DNA of 64,000 nucleotides, from the NCBI GenBank assembly GCA_030425145.1, contig JAUHVK010000023.1, positions 16,880-80,879 of the forward strand. Reading direction: 5' to 3'. The number at the start of each line of letters is the position of its first letter. Position 1 is the first letter of the stretch. The translations under genes were made by a program, and so were the position numbers. The stretch is from Alphaproteobacteria bacterium (GTDB taxonomy: Bacteria; Pseudomonadota; Alphaproteobacteria; Rhodobacterales; Rhodobacteraceae). Under the pieces are notes generated by a model. It searched no databases and was not told where the DNA came from. It was given only the letters and a program-made list of their open reading frames with translations. Shown here piece after piece: positions 53,777-62,661 of the stretch.

Positions 53777-54778
53777 CTATCCCTTCTTCATCTTTCCGGC
53801 GAGCTTGACCGCACCGCCCGCATAGCTCCCGGCACGGGCCGCGCTGGACGATCGGTCGGAGACGCCTTGTCCCTGAAGTCCTGCATTGAAGCCCCGTCGC
53901 ATGTCATCTCCGCCCCGGATCGCGGCACCGGTATTGCGCCACGCGTTCCCGGGCATCCGCGCGGCATTTGCACCGATCGAGGCGAGGCCGATGTTCGTGG
54001 CGGCAAGCCCTTGCGCGAAAGTTGGCACGAGCAACATCAGGCCAGCGCCGATCATCATCACCACGACGAACGAAATCGCGTCCCCGAGTGTTTCGACGCT
54101 GTCGAGGCTATCAGGTGCGACGGCTTCACCCGTCGCTATGGTGAAGCCAGCCATGGCAGCCACGAACAGCGGCACAAAGGAAAAACCGATGGCGAGTTTG
54201 ACCCAGGCCTCGAACAGCGGCGCGGATTGTTTGAACAAGGTGCAGGCCACGGCCACAGGTGCGATAGCGATCAATACCGCCAACATGATCTTGGCAGCCG
54301 ACAGAACGATGATGGTGATCGTCGCCATGGCGGCGGCCACAAGAAACATGACAACGCTGGTCATGGCACCGGCCAGCCAGCCGCCATTCTGGCTGATCGC
54401 CTGTCCGACATTCAGGGCTTGGGAGTAGAGATCGTCTATGCCGTCATAAAGGTTTGTGACATCACCACCTGAGAGGGAGTTGAGAATACCTGCACCAAGT
54501 TCGGCAGGAGCATTTGTCAGCGCTTCGTACGGAACAGAAAGGTTTGCGTAGATCAAAAACACATTGACCAGCACAATGCGCAGCCCTACCGACACGATTG
54601 TGGAAACCGAGAGCGGCACGGCTTGCAGACCCACATTTGCGCCTACAAGAACGACCACCAACACAGATGCGGTCTGTACAACCGGGCGTACTGCGGCAAC
54701 CGTATCAGCATACGTGTCAGCTGCCACGCCCGCGACAGTGGCATCTACCAATGCCAGAACCTCAGCGATTATGGCCAT
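53777..54778 (-). CDS. virB6: VirB6/TrbL polytopic membrane protein
   Basis: 333 residues with at least six hydrophobic helices (VVQTASVLVVVLVGANVGLQ; TSVVMFLVAAAMATITIIVL; IMLAVLIAIAPVAVACTLF; FVVVMMIGAGLMLLVPTF) and the conserved Trp/Phe region FKQSAPLFEAWVKLAIGFSF. Inner-membrane translocation channel component. The C-terminal 60 residues are Gly/Arg/Ala-rich and cytoplasmic. Two bases lie between it and virB8. Confidence 0.9.
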   Translation of the reverse strand: MAIIAEVLALVDATVAGVAADTYADTVAAVRPVVQTASVLVVVLVGANVGLQAVPLSVSTIVSVGLRIVLVNVFLIYANLSVPYEALTNAPAELGAGILNSLSGGDVTNLYDGIDDLYSQALNVGQAISQNGGWLAGAMTSVVMFLVAAAMATITIIVLSAAKIMLAVLIAIAPVAVACTLFKQSAPLFEAWVKLAIGFSFVPLFVAAMAGFTIATGEAVAPDSLDSVETLGDAISFVVVMMIGAGLMLLVPTFAQGLAATNIGLASIGANAARMPGNAWRNTGAAIRGGDDMRRGFNAGLQGQGVSDRSSSAARAGSYAGGAVKLAGKMKKG

Positions 54779-54780
54779 CC

Positions 54781-55269
54781 TTAACTACCACACCGCTCCA
54801 ATTGGAAGTTCTGATAGCGCTCGTTTACATCTGACCAATCGCTACGACGGTATTTGCGAAAGACGCTGAAATCGCTGGTAGTTGCATCCTGCGCCGCTTT
54901 GCCAATCCGTTCCTGCGTAAACGCATCGAGCGACCCGAGATCATAGATGCAGCCGCAGAAGCCCTGCGACATTGCAAGCTCTCTCAGGTCGGTGCCGAAG
55001 CCCCACCGAACCGCTCCTCGAAAAATCTCGTTGCCGAAAAACTCAGTGTCCGGATAGCTGAAGGTGCAGGTTTGCGGCTTCGGGAACATCAAGAGCCCTC
55101 TTGCCTGTACCTCGCGCATGAGATCGAGGAGGCGCTCTTCCTCCCCATTTTCGGTGGCAGTGACGACCTCCCCGAGCAACGTATCGTCGGGCAGGTCTTG
55201 CAAGTCTTCCGCCCAGGCACTGCCTGCTAGGGCGATGAAAACTGCAAGTGCTTTGAGTGATGTATTCAA
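54781..55269 (-). CDS. Unknown Cys-containing periplasmic protein of the virB operon
   Basis: 162 residues with a signal peptide (MNTSLKALAVFIALAGSAWA). The mature part contains four Cys (QTCTFSY, GFCGCIYDLG, LERCGS) and could form two disulphides. No family known to me. The position between virB5 and virB6, with 2- and 3-base spacings, indicates it is part of the transfer apparatus, perhaps an entry-exclusion or pilus-assembly factor. The latter is inference from position only. Confidence 0.72.
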   Translation of the reverse strand: MNTSLKALAVFIALAGSAWAEDLQDLPDDTLLGEVVTATENGEEERLLDLMREVQARGLLMFPKPQTCTFSYPDTEFFGNEIFRGAVRWGFGTDLRELAMSQGFCGCIYDLGSLDAFTQERIGKAAQDATTSDFSVFRKYRRSDWSDVNERYQNFQLERCGS

Positions 55270-55272
55270 GGG

Positions 55273-56082
55273 TCAGTCCTCGGCGCCGGAGAAATCAAAG
55301 AAGGAGCGTGTGCGGGCCTGCTCGGCCGCGAAATCAATGCCGTTTTGACCTTGCGCCAAGCCTTGGGCGGCATTCAGGCGCCACATCTGACCCAGCATGT
55401 AATTCGTCTCCGCGGCCATACGGGTGTTGAGATCGATCGATTCCTTGAGCGTTTCCTGATCGCCAATCGCTTCCACCAGCCCATCGATGCGCTCGATGCT
55501 CTGGGCGGCTTCCTCGTAGGAAATTTGGGCTTGCCCGATAACCATGGCATTGGCAGCCGCCAGATCGGCTATGGCAGCGCCTTGCGGGTTCCCGGCGTCG
55601 TTCAGCTCGGTGAGTTTTTCCGAGGTGAACCCCGCACTGGCCATGGTCTCGCGCATGGCATCTGCGGCGCGGCGCTCACCCATGGTGACGTCGCCATCGA
55701 GCAGATCGTCCAGCAGGCTGTCAAAATCCCCGAGTGACAGGTTGTCCATGAAACCCGATAGATCGGTGATCTTCTGGGCACGGGCACGCAGGTCCTCCAC
55801 ATCGCTGTAGAGGGCTGCGATTTCATTCAGGCCGGTAATTGAACCCAGGACGTCATCAAGAAGGCCCTGAATATCAGTGAGGCGTTCGATCTGGGTACGC
55901 AATTCCTCGATTTGCTGGAGCTGGTTTTCCGCATCGCGCAGCGCGGCCTGCAGCTGCTCGATATTCTGCGCGAGGTTCGATCCATCGATCACAGGCACAC
56001 CCTGAGCGAAGGCAGGGGGCGGGTGTGCCGCCATGAGAGTGCCCGCGACAATAATTGCGGCAATGCGGGTGTCAGCCCTCAT
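55273..56082 (-). CDS. virB5: VirB5-like minor pilin
   Basis: 269 residues with a signal peptide (ending PPPAFA). The mature start QGVPVIDGSNLAQNIEQLQ is the family hallmark, followed by a long helical bundle (LRDAENQLQQIEELRTQIER; ETNYMLGQMWRLNAAQGLAQ). VirB5 sits at the pilus tip and contacts the recipient cell. It overlaps the stop of the upstream lytic transglycosylase gene by 11 bases; that protein begins with the same QGVPVIDGSNLA sequence. Confidence 0.88.
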   Translation of the reverse strand: MRADTRIAAIIVAGTLMAAHPPPAFAQGVPVIDGSNLAQNIEQLQAALRDAENQLQQIEELRTQIERLTDIQGLLDDVLGSITGLNEIAALYSDVEDLRARAQKITDLSGFMDNLSLGDFDSLLDDLLDGDVTMGERRAADAMRETMASAGFTSEKLTELNDAGNPQGAAIADLAAANAMVIGQAQISYEEAAQSIERIDGLVEAIGDQETLKESIDLNTRMAAETNYMLGQMWRLNAAQGLAQGQNGIDFAAEQARTRSFFDFSGAED

Positions 56083-57190
56083 CGGAATACCTCCAGAAAG
56101 TGGATTGCTCTAGGTGATCGGCGGCCTCGGTCAAACCTTGTGCCGCTTCGACTTTCACGTGGGCCGCGCGCAGACGCAGCGTCAGCGCCATGAGCCGCGC
56201 CCGTTCAGCAAGCATATAGGTGGAGCGGTCCAGCGCCTCTTTTGCGTTACCGGGCGGATCTTCACGCAAAAGCGCCGCGATCCTCGTCATCGCCTGATCG
56301 ATCTGGGTGCCCATGTAGGTGCCATAGCCGACCGAGGCATCCGCCCAGTTGCCCCAGGCGGCCGAGGCACCATCGAAGCCCGCCAGTGACCCCGTCATGT
56401 CGACGCCGGTGATGGTGCCAAGATAGTCGTTGTAATAGCCGTTGATGCGCCGGACGTAGGTCTGGGTTTCCTCGAAAGGAGGCACACCACCATATTCGAG
56501 AACACGGCCGGGGCCTGCATTATAGGCCGCCAGAGCGTGATCAATCCGACCGAAGCGGTTCAGTTGCGTGAGAATGTAGCGTGCGCCACCGTCCAGGTTT
56601 TCCCAAGGATCATACGGGTTCACACCGAGATCCGATGCTGTGCCCGGCATCAGCTGGCAAAAACCGCGCGCACCCACGTGGGAGACGGCTGCATTGTTGA
56701 AACGACTTTCCTGCTTGATCAGTGACTGAAACAAGATACGCCATGTCAGTGGCGTCAGACCGGCGGCCGCAACACCGGGATGACCCTCATAGCGCCGCGC
56801 CACCGTGATGATCATGCGCTCCACGTCGCTTGGCTCACCGAAGAGGCGATCGGCGTCAGGATGATCTTCTTGGGCTGGGTAAGTCTCTGCAGCGCTCGCC
56901 CAGCCAGGCCCACCAGCCTCGAACCCACTCAGGTCGGTGACACCGGTGGTCTCCGCCAGGAAACGCTCATAGGCTTCAAGCTGCTCTTGATAGATATCCG
57001 CTTGTTCCTGGCGGGCATCGCGCTTCTGGCCCTGCCGCAAGGCGTCGCGTGCGAGCTCTTCGACGCGAGACACAGCGCGAGCAAGGTTGGAGCCATCGAT
57101 CACTGGCACGCCCTGCGCGGAGGCAAGCGAGCCAAGACCCAGGGCCAACGGAATCGCCATTCTAGAAGCTCTGGAAATCACAATGCGCAT
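56072..57190 (-). CDS. Lytic transglycosylase with a VirB5-like N-terminus
   Basis: 372 residues from ATG 57190 (MRIVISRASRMAIPLALGLG signal peptide). The mature N-terminus QGVPVIDGSNLARAVSRVEE is nearly the same as that of VirB5 and is followed by a 60-residue coiled coil (RQEQADIYQEQLEAYERFLA). An SLT domain then follows, with the catalytic Glu in LIKQESRFNNAAVSHVGARG and [29 protein letters not shown] helical C-terminal part of about 100 residues closes it. So it combines a peptidoglycan-cleaving VirB1 function with a VirB5-type segment. The start overlaps the lipoprotein gene; ATG 57160 is an alternative. Confidence 0.85.
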   Translation of the reverse strand: MRIVISRASRMAIPLALGLGSLASAQGVPVIDGSNLARAVSRVEELARDALRQGQKRDARQEQADIYQEQLEAYERFLAETTGVTDLSGFEAGGPGWASAAETYPAQEDHPDADRLFGEPSDVERMIITVARRYEGHPGVAAAGLTPLTWRILFQSLIKQESRFNNAAVSHVGARGFCQLMPGTASDLGVNPYDPWENLDGGARYILTQLNRFGRIDHALAAYNAGPGRVLEYGGVPPFEETQTYVRRINGYYNDYLGTITGVDMTGSLAGFDGASAAWGNWADASVGYGTYMGTQIDQAMTRIAALLREDPPGNAKEALDRSTYMLAERARLMALTLRLRAAHVKVEAAQGLTEAADHLEQSTFWRYSDEG

Positions 57191-57329
57191 TCCGTGAAAC
57201 AAGGTCGGGAGCAGGGGCCGAGAACGCCATAACGGGCCGCTCAAAACAGGGCGATCGCACGCCTGTTGATGCACCTTCGCAAGCGCTCAGGACCGTCATG
57301 GCGACCAACAGAAAAAATCGTGCTTTCAC
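57162..57329 (-). CDS. VirB7-like small lipoprotein
   Basis: 55 residues from a GTG at 57329 that overlaps the virB4 stop. Signal peptide KARFFLLVAMTVLSAC with a lipobox LSAC (Cys16 or so lipidated), then a short Ser/Pro-rich mature part with two more Cys. VirB7 proteins are small outer-membrane lipoproteins that form disulphides with VirB9; size, lipobox and Cys fit, but the place between virB4 and the lytic transglycosylase differs from the Ti order. It may instead be an entry-exclusion lipoprotein. Confidence 0.65.
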   Translation of the reverse strand: MKARFFLLVAMTVLSACEGASTGVRSPCFERPVMAFSAPAPDLVSRNAHCDFQSF

Positions 57330-59695
57330 ATCATGTCCTTCCAGAATTCTTCTTTCTTGCGCCAATTGGCAGGCGCCTTTTCCTCGCCGGTCTTGCCGCC
57401 ACCAAGAACAGTAACCAGACCGCCCAAGCCTGCGAGATCGGTATTGACGAACACGCTGTCGGCGCCAGAACGGATCAATGCCAGCCGCAATCCGGCTGTC
57501 GGGCTGGAAAGAAAATCCGCCTCGCGCGCGTTCAGGCGCAGGATGCTGTAATCCTCCGGATTTGCCCGTGGATTGGGAAACAGGATCTGGGTTGCCACAC
57601 TTTCCGCGATGATCTGGCCGACCGAACTTTGGTCTAGATGACCCGGTGTCTGGGTCAACATCATCACCACGCAGTTGCGCTTGCGCATGGTAACCAGCCA
57701 GTCATGGAGACGCTTGACGAAGATATCGTCAGCCAACATCTTCCACGCCTCGTCGATCACAATGATTGTTGGTCTGCGATCCTCGATCACGCGCTCGATA
57801 CGGCGGAAGAGATAGGCGAGCAGGGCGGAGCGTTCTGCGTCCTGGTCCAGAAGTTCGGTCATGTCGAGACCAAGGACATCCTCGCCAATGGCTATCGCCT
57901 GGGCACTAGGCCTTGAGAAAAGCCAACCGTACCGGCCGACTTCTGTCCATTCCCGCACGCGGGACACCAGGTCGCCATCATCATCAGTGGAGGCCACGAG
58001 ACTTGCCAAACCGTCGAAGGTTCTGAGGCCCGGCTCCGCAGCGGCAATCTGACGAACCGCCTCGTTCAGTGCTGCGGTCTGGACCGTCTCAAATGGACGG
58101 TGACGGGCCAGAATGTCGCCGAGCCAATCTGTCAGCCAGGCGGCCCCCCGCGCATCGGTCTCCGTGGTCATCGGGTTAAAGCCGGTGGGCTGGCCCACCT
58201 TGATTTCGCTGTAGCTGCCACCCAAAGCGCGGATCGCCATCTCCAACCCCTGATCCTTGTCGAAAACGATGACCCGCGCACCCACTCTGCGGGCCTGCGC
58301 CATGAGAAAAGCCGTGCCGAGTGTCTTGCCGGACCCGGTGCGGCCCAGAACAAGCGTGTGCCCGACGCTTGGCTCATCGGTCCGGCGCCCCGCTTCGTGA
58401 AAGTTGAACCGGTAGAGGCTGGAGGTCACGGTCGGGAAGGCCGTGATCGTCTTGCCCCATGGGCTGGCCTCGGGTCCGCGTCCCGGCCTTGTCTTGTGAA
58501 ACGCCGCCAGTTCCGCGAAATTATGCGACGAAACGATCCCGTCACGGATCCGGTAGGCCCAGTTTCCCGGCGCTTGCGCGAAATAGAGTGCCTTTGCGGC
58601 CCAGGATTCCCGGACCAGAACGGCACCGGTCTCTTGCCCCGCCCGCCAGATCTCGGAAGCTGCCTGTTCCAGTTCCTCGGCGCTGTCACAGAAGACCTGC
58701 ACGGAGGCGTGATGTGTCCCAAAGGTCGACCGGCCGGATGCCACGGCGTCGGCGGCTTCGATCAATTGCTCCGTCAGGCTGACACCAGCATCCTCGGAGG
58801 CACCCCGCTGGCGAAAGGTGCGTTGAATGCGCTCAACCATCTCATTGGCGCGCCGCGGCGTGAAAGAGTTGGTGATCGTGATGTCATAGGGCAGTTCCAG
58901 CGCGTCAAGCATGGTGGGCCAGGTGCGACTGGGATAGGATTTCATCCCGAAAATCGCGCCGTATCGTGCGCTGTCGCCGCTTTCCAGCCGCATGGTTTTG
59001 CCTTGAAAGCTGACGTCGAAATTGCTCATCGTGTCAGCCAACAGTTGCCCGGGGGCCGCGATGATCTTGCCGTAGCTCTGTCCGTGAACCGCGGCCAACA
59101 CTGCAAGCCAGTCCCCGCTTGAGACTGTCAGGCGCGCCGCACCTGCGTCGGAATACATCGCCATGAGCAGGGTCATGGCCTCTTCCAGGGCAACAATTCG
59201 CGTATGGATGTCTTTTTGGAAATCGCGGCCGCCGCCAAGGGCGCCCAGAACCTTCGAGAAGGCCTGCGGCATCGACGGACGCATCAATACTGTCAGCATC
59301 AATGTGCGGGATTTCAGGTCACGTGCGCGCAGGCTTCTCTGCCACGCCGCGTCTACCGCATTTGCAAAAGGCATACCGTCAGGCGCAGCAAGGTCCGCGA
59401 CATCCGGGCGTGATACCTTGTTGATGTGGAAACCGAAACGCTCGCCCAACTGGCTGACGATCCGGGCAAAGCCTTCACTGATCTCATCGATCCGGGTGTC
59501 ATCGCTGGTGAAGCTGTCGATCCCGCCAAGCGTGACCGACGCCATCAGATCACCCTGCCGCGTCAGGATGACATTGTCTCGCACTGCAGCGATGTAAGGT
59601 AGGTGCCGCCCAAGACGCTCGGCTTTCAAAACCTTGTCCCCAAGTGCATCCCGAACGGCGCTGCTGGCAATCAACCCCCGAAACTCACGCGACAT
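57326..59695 (-). CDS. virB4: VirB4 secretion ATPase
   Basis: 789 residues from ATG 59695 (MSREFRGLIASSA). Membrane-associated ATPase driving pilus assembly and substrate transfer. CagE N-terminal domain (VRDNVILTRQGDLMASVTLG; RFGFHINKVSRPDV), Walker A LGRTGSGKTLGTAF, Walker B TIIVIDEAWKMLAD, and VMMLTQTPGHLDQS. Length and motifs are normal. It overlaps virB3 upstream by 11 bases and the lipoprotein gene downstream by four. Confidence 0.94.
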   Translation of the reverse strand: MSREFRGLIASSAVRDALGDKVLKAERLGRHLPYIAAVRDNVILTRQGDLMASVTLGGIDSFTSDDTRIDEISEGFARIVSQLGERFGFHINKVSRPDVADLAAPDGMPFANAVDAAWQRSLRARDLKSRTLMLTVLMRPSMPQAFSKVLGALGGGRDFQKDIHTRIVALEEAMTLLMAMYSDAGAARLTVSSGDWLAVLAAVHGQSYGKIIAAPGQLLADTMSNFDVSFQGKTMRLESGDSARYGAIFGMKSYPSRTWPTMLDALELPYDITITNSFTPRRANEMVERIQRTFRQRGASEDAGVSLTEQLIEAADAVASGRSTFGTHHASVQVFCDSAEELEQAASEIWRAGQETGAVLVRESWAAKALYFAQAPGNWAYRIRDGIVSSHNFAELAAFHKTRPGRGPEASPWGKTITAFPTVTSSLYRFNFHEAGRRTDEPSVGHTLVLGRTGSGKTLGTAFLMAQARRVGARVIVFDKDQGLEMAIRALGGSYSEIKVGQPTGFNPMTTETDARGAAWLTDWLGDILARHRPFETVQTAALNEAVRQIAAAEPGLRTFDGLASLVASTDDDGDLVSRVREWTEVGRYGWLFSRPSAQAIAIGEDVLGLDMTELLDQDAERSALLAYLFRRIERVIEDRRPTIIVIDEAWKMLADDIFVKRLHDWLVTMRKRNCVVMMLTQTPGHLDQSSVGQIIAESVATQILFPNPRANPEDYSILRLNAREADFLSSPTAGLRLALIRSGADSVFVNTDLAGLGGLVTVLGGGKTGEEKAPANWRKKEEFWKDMM

Positions 59696-59960
59696 AGAGA
59701 TCGCCCCCATCGCGGGATCGCACACTCGTTCGCGGTGTGCGCGACATCACCACGTTCAAAATCTGAAACAGATGTGGATTGCGATCTGCGACCAGCCAAA
59801 GCGGTGGGTAGCCCGCGAGGAAAACCAGCAGGAACCGCATGTCGTCAACTAGAATAAAAGGGATCACGGATGCGAAGACCAGCGCCACGAAATATCCGAT
59901 CGGGAGACCGAATATCCGTGGCGGCTTGGTCAGCCCCAGAAAGAGTGGTGTGTCGCGCAT
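59685..59960 (-). CDS. virB3: VirB3 inner-membrane protein
   Basis: 91 residues with the VirB3 pattern: TPLFLGLTKPPRIFGLPIGY, two hydrophobic stretches (FVALVFASVIPFILV and FLLVFLAGYPPLWLVA) and a basic tail. It associates with VirB4 at the inner membrane; its 3' end overlaps virB4. Confidence 0.9.
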   Translation of the reverse strand: MRDTPLFLGLTKPPRIFGLPIGYFVALVFASVIPFILVDDMRFLLVFLAGYPPLWLVADRNPHLFQILNVVMSRTPRTSVRSRDGGDLYVA

Positions 59961-59983
59961 GGAGGTCTCTGCAGTCAGTCAGA

Positions 59984-60268
59984 TCAAGGAGCCGCAAAGC
60001 CATCGATGATGGTCTCGGCCGAAAAGATCAGCACCACGCCGACAAACACGGCGACGAAGATCGGCCAGTTGAGACGCCCGAAAAACATCATGACACCGGA
60101 CCCCACAAGAGCGAGCACGCCGAGGCCACGACCGATCGGACCCGTCACCGCGTCGATGATGTTGTCGATCATGTCAGAGACCGGGCTGAGGTCCTGTGCA
60201 AGCGCCGGGGCTGCGGCCAACATCAGCAACGCGGCCAATGCCGCCCGGGTGTAGTCAATGCGTTTCAT
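59984..60268 (-). CDS. virB2: VirB2 major pilin
   Basis: 94-residue TrbC/VirB2 pro-pilin. A long signal peptide is cut after APALAQ, leaving about 68 residues with two hydrophobic helices ([20 protein letters not shown] and [19 protein letters not shown]) joined by the short basic loop RLNWP. It is coupled to virB1 upstream by a four-base overlap. Confidence 0.92.
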   Translation of the reverse strand: MKRIDYTRAALAALLMLAAAPALAQDLSPVSDMIDNIIDAVTGPIGRGLGVLALVGSGVMMFFGRLNWPIFVAVFVGVVLIFSAETIIDGFAAP

Positions 60269-60927
60269 ATCTGGTCTCCGATGGATTGGGCATAGACGGC
60301 CATGACCTTGCGGACATGGCCTTGGGTTTCGCGGTAGGGGGGAATCCCGCCATGGCGCGCCACGGCTTCGGGGCCGGCGTTGTAGGCCGCGAGCGCAAGC
60401 TGCGGCGTGCCGAAACGATCAAGTTGTGTCAGCAAGTAGCGGGCGGATCCATGCAGGTTTTGCTCAGGATCATGCGGATCGACGCCAAGCACGCGTGCAG
60501 TGTCCGGCATCAACTGCCCAAGCCCGATTGCGCCAACATGCGATCGCGCGCCTGGATTAAATGCGCTTTCAATAGCGATGTTGGCGCGAAAGAATGCGAG
60601 CCAATCGCGAGAGGACATCCCGGCCCTGCGCAGGGCCGGATGGTCCGCGTAGACCGACCCCACATCAAGGATCATGGTCTCGATCGCAGGGCGGCCCGAT
60701 GGGACCCGCGGCGGAGACAGGCGTGGTGAATCAAGAGGAACGACCTCAGAGCGTGCGACACCGTCGCTTTGCTCGGGTTGGGGTCTTGCAAAGTCGAGAA
60801 CGCTGCTGGTCAGTCGACCAATACGGTCTGGAGCATCGAGATCGATAACGGATTGTGCATAAGTGGAAGGGCCTGAAAGCCCCCAGAGAACGAGGCTAAC
60901 CGCTGGTAGGATACCTTGTCGTCTCAA
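60265..60927 (-). CDS. virB1: VirB1 lytic transglycosylase
   Basis: 220 residues with a signal peptide (ending STYAQ). SLT domain in the second half with catalytic Glu in [20 protein letters not shown], then [14 protein letters not shown] and [19 protein letters not shown]. Opens peptidoglycan for the channel. It is the second such enzyme in this operon, and unlike the other it lacks the VirB5-like segment. Its first codons overlap the gene upstream (60896-61237). Confidence 0.88.
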   Translation of the reverse strand: MRRQGILPAVSLVLWGLSGPSTYAQSVIDLDAPDRIGRLTSSVLDFARPQPEQSDGVARSEVVPLDSPRLSPPRVPSGRPAIETMILDVGSVYADHPALRRAGMSSRDWLAFFRANIAIESAFNPGARSHVGAIGLGQLMPDTARVLGVDPHDPEQNLHGSARYLLTQLDRFGTPQLALAAYNAGPEAVARHGGIPPYRETQGHVRKVMAVYAQSIGDQI

Positions 60928-61237
60928 ACTCCCACGTGCCTCTCTCGCCTTCTCGGAGAGGGCAGCTGAATACTTTTGCGTCGAGCTCCAGGCAGAAGCT
61001 CATGAGCCCTGCTGCGGTCTTGAAGACGCGTGGTTTCAGATCCCGGTTGGTCACATAGACCGACCGGTGCACACCGCCTTGACCGTCATTGGAGCAGACG
61101 AAAACCGTCCAGCCACCCCTATGCGTGTTGCCGCCCTTTTCCGGGGCTTCAACGCATTCCACCTCGATCCATGCCCCACCCTCGATCGCCTCTTGCATGT
61201 GCGATGTTAGGATCACGGGGTATTTTGTTCCTGCCAT
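60896..61237 (-). CDS. Unknown small protein at the head of the virB operon
   Basis: 113 residues, soluble, no signal peptide: [63 protein letters not shown] 61237 has a GGAGG ribosome site. It overlaps virB1 by 32 bases in another frame and is the first gene of the operon, so it may regulate expression or be a cytoplasmic partner. I know no family. The AT-rich stretch 61330-61400 upstream probably contains the operon promoter. Confidence 0.65.
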   Translation of the reverse strand: MAGTKYPVILTSHMQEAIEGGAWIEVECVEAPEKGGNTHRGGWTVFVCSNDGQGGVHRSVYVTNRDLKPRVFKTAAGLMSFCLELDAKVFSCPLREGERGTWEFETTRYPTSG

Positions 61238-61434
61238 TTTGCCTCCGAAGGAAAGAAGTTCCTACGGAAGTAACCTGCTTTTGCACCGCTTCAAACAGTG
61301 CATGTCACAAGATATGCGGCGACGTAGCGGAAAACCCTTTAGATGGTCAATAGATATCTTTTGATTGATTAAGATATTTTTTCGGTGATAGGTCCGACAC
61401 ACGATTCGCCCCCAGATTGTCGGGAGACCACCAG

Positions 61435-61704
61435 ATGTCGCGGTTGCTGGCATGTAGCACATTCATCGCCCTAGCGATCCCAGCAAATGCCGAGACGCTG
61501 GCGATGGACTGCGTGTTGCCGTTGCGGCCGGAGCTGGCGGCCTCGCCTGCGCTCCTGAACGAGTACGGCGACGACATCAGAGCCGAGTTCAACACCTACT
61601 TCGATGAGGCACAAACCTATCTGAATTGCCTCGCCGCAGCATCAGCTTCCGCGCAGGCCGAAGTCCGTCTTGTGCTTGCCGCTTACCAGGAGATGTTCCA
61701 ATGA
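61435..61704 (+). CDS. Unknown small exported protein
   Basis: 89 residues. Signal peptide MSRLLACSTFIALAIPANA, mature part helical with two Cys (AMDCVLPLRPELAASPALLN; EAQTYLNCLAAASASAQAEV). It is divergent from the virB operon across about 200 AT-rich bases with repeats AGATAT and TTGATTGATTA (61340-61380). A role in the envelope side of conjugation is possible by position only. Confidence 0.6.
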   Translation: MSRLLACSTFIALAIPANAETLAMDCVLPLRPELAASPALLNEYGDDIRAEFNTYFDEAQTYLNCLAAASASAQAEVRLVLAAYQEMFQ

Positions 61705-61789
61705 AACGACGCGCAAAATACGTCAGCAATTATGACACAATTAACATAAGTCTGGTTATACGACAACGCTTTAGCTGCGGCGCTCTGTT

Positions 61790-62443
61790 ATGAGGCGGCT
61801 TCTGTCAACTGCCGCGATCATCGCGATCGGGCTTACACCGCTTGCTGCCAAACCTGCCGCCGCACAAGGCTACCAGATCGATTGTGCGATCCTCCTGTGC
61901 CTCGCAGGCGGTTGGCCTGCGTCGGTTCCCTGCGCCCGTGCTCGCGCGGAGTTTATCCGCCGGATCACACCCTGGCCGGTCGAGCCTCCGCTGCAGATCT
62001 GGCGTTGTCCGATGCGCGCAGCGCTTGAAAAGCCGGATCCGGTCGCGCAGCTCTACAGGTTGTCGGGCTTCAATCCTGGTCCAGCAGTCTCCCGGCCCCC
62101 TGAACGGGAAACGCTCCATCTTGCGCAAGCTGTCGGGCGTGGTGCCGATATCGACGTGACCGATCCTGCTTTTGATTTCATCCGTTCCATAGATGTCTTT
62201 CAGGTTACGGCACGTCAGAACGAAGGCCGTGACGAATGCAACAGATATGCTTCTGTGCGGCGCGGTACGTATGATCAGGATGGGCAATTTCGTTGGGAAA
62301 TCAGTTCGATGGGTGCTCTTCCTCCAGCTTTTCGGGGAGCTGAGCGGTACGGTCAGAACTGCCCCTATATCTGGGTCCGTGCTGTGTTCGTCGATTGGGC
62401 GGATTTTGAGGGCACCTATGGCTTCGAACAAGTCAACTACTGA
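61790..62443 (+). CDS. Unknown exported Cys-rich protein
   Basis: 217 residues with a signal peptide (MRRLLSTAAIIAIGLTPLAA, cut near AAAQG). The mature start GYQIDCAILLCLAGGWPASV, CARARAEFIRRITPWPVEPP, LQIWRCPM is very distinctive and I recall it from alphaproteobacterial conjugative plasmids without an assigned function. Two further Cys are in the second half (DECNRY; QNCPYIW). It lies between the virB region and repC. It may be a conjugation accessory. Confidence 0.65.
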   Translation: MRRLLSTAAIIAIGLTPLAAKPAAAQGYQIDCAILLCLAGGWPASVPCARARAEFIRRITPWPVEPPLQIWRCPMRAALEKPDPVAQLYRLSGFNPGPAVSRPPERETLHLAQAVGRGADIDVTDPAFDFIRSIDVFQVTARQNEGRDECNRYASVRRGTYDQDGQFRWEISSMGALPPAFRGAERYGQNCPYIWVRAVFVDWADFEGTYGFEQVNY

Positions 62444-62467
62444 TCTCAAGTAGTCGAAGGCAAACGT

Positions 62468-62537
62468 TAAAAAGAAGAAACCCCCGCAAGGCGGCAACCA
62501 AGCGAGGGGCTCAAAGAACAACGGAATTGGCGTTCCG
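62468..62537 (-). promoter_or_regulatory. Antisense-RNA-like terminator and stem-loops in the repC leader
   Basis: Read on the minus strand, an imperfect GC-rich hairpin (62481-62509; CCCC and CGC arms with a bulge) is followed by TTTCTTCTTTTT (62480-62469), the form of a Rho-independent terminator. The repC side holds CGGAA-TTGGCG-TTCCG (62522-62537). In repABC plasmids a small antisense RNA is transcribed against the repC leader and ends in such a hairpin. I could not find a clear minus-strand promoter; TTGACT at 62585-62580 lacks a suitable -10. Confidence 0.45.
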
Positions 62538-62661
62538 CCAGATCAAATCAAACTATGGTCCCGTTCTAGCAGTCCCGACAGTCAAGGCAATGAAAAACGT
62601 GTCTCCCGCTGGGACACGGATGCCCTGTTGCAGCCTTGTCCCAAGTCATAAGGACAAGACA

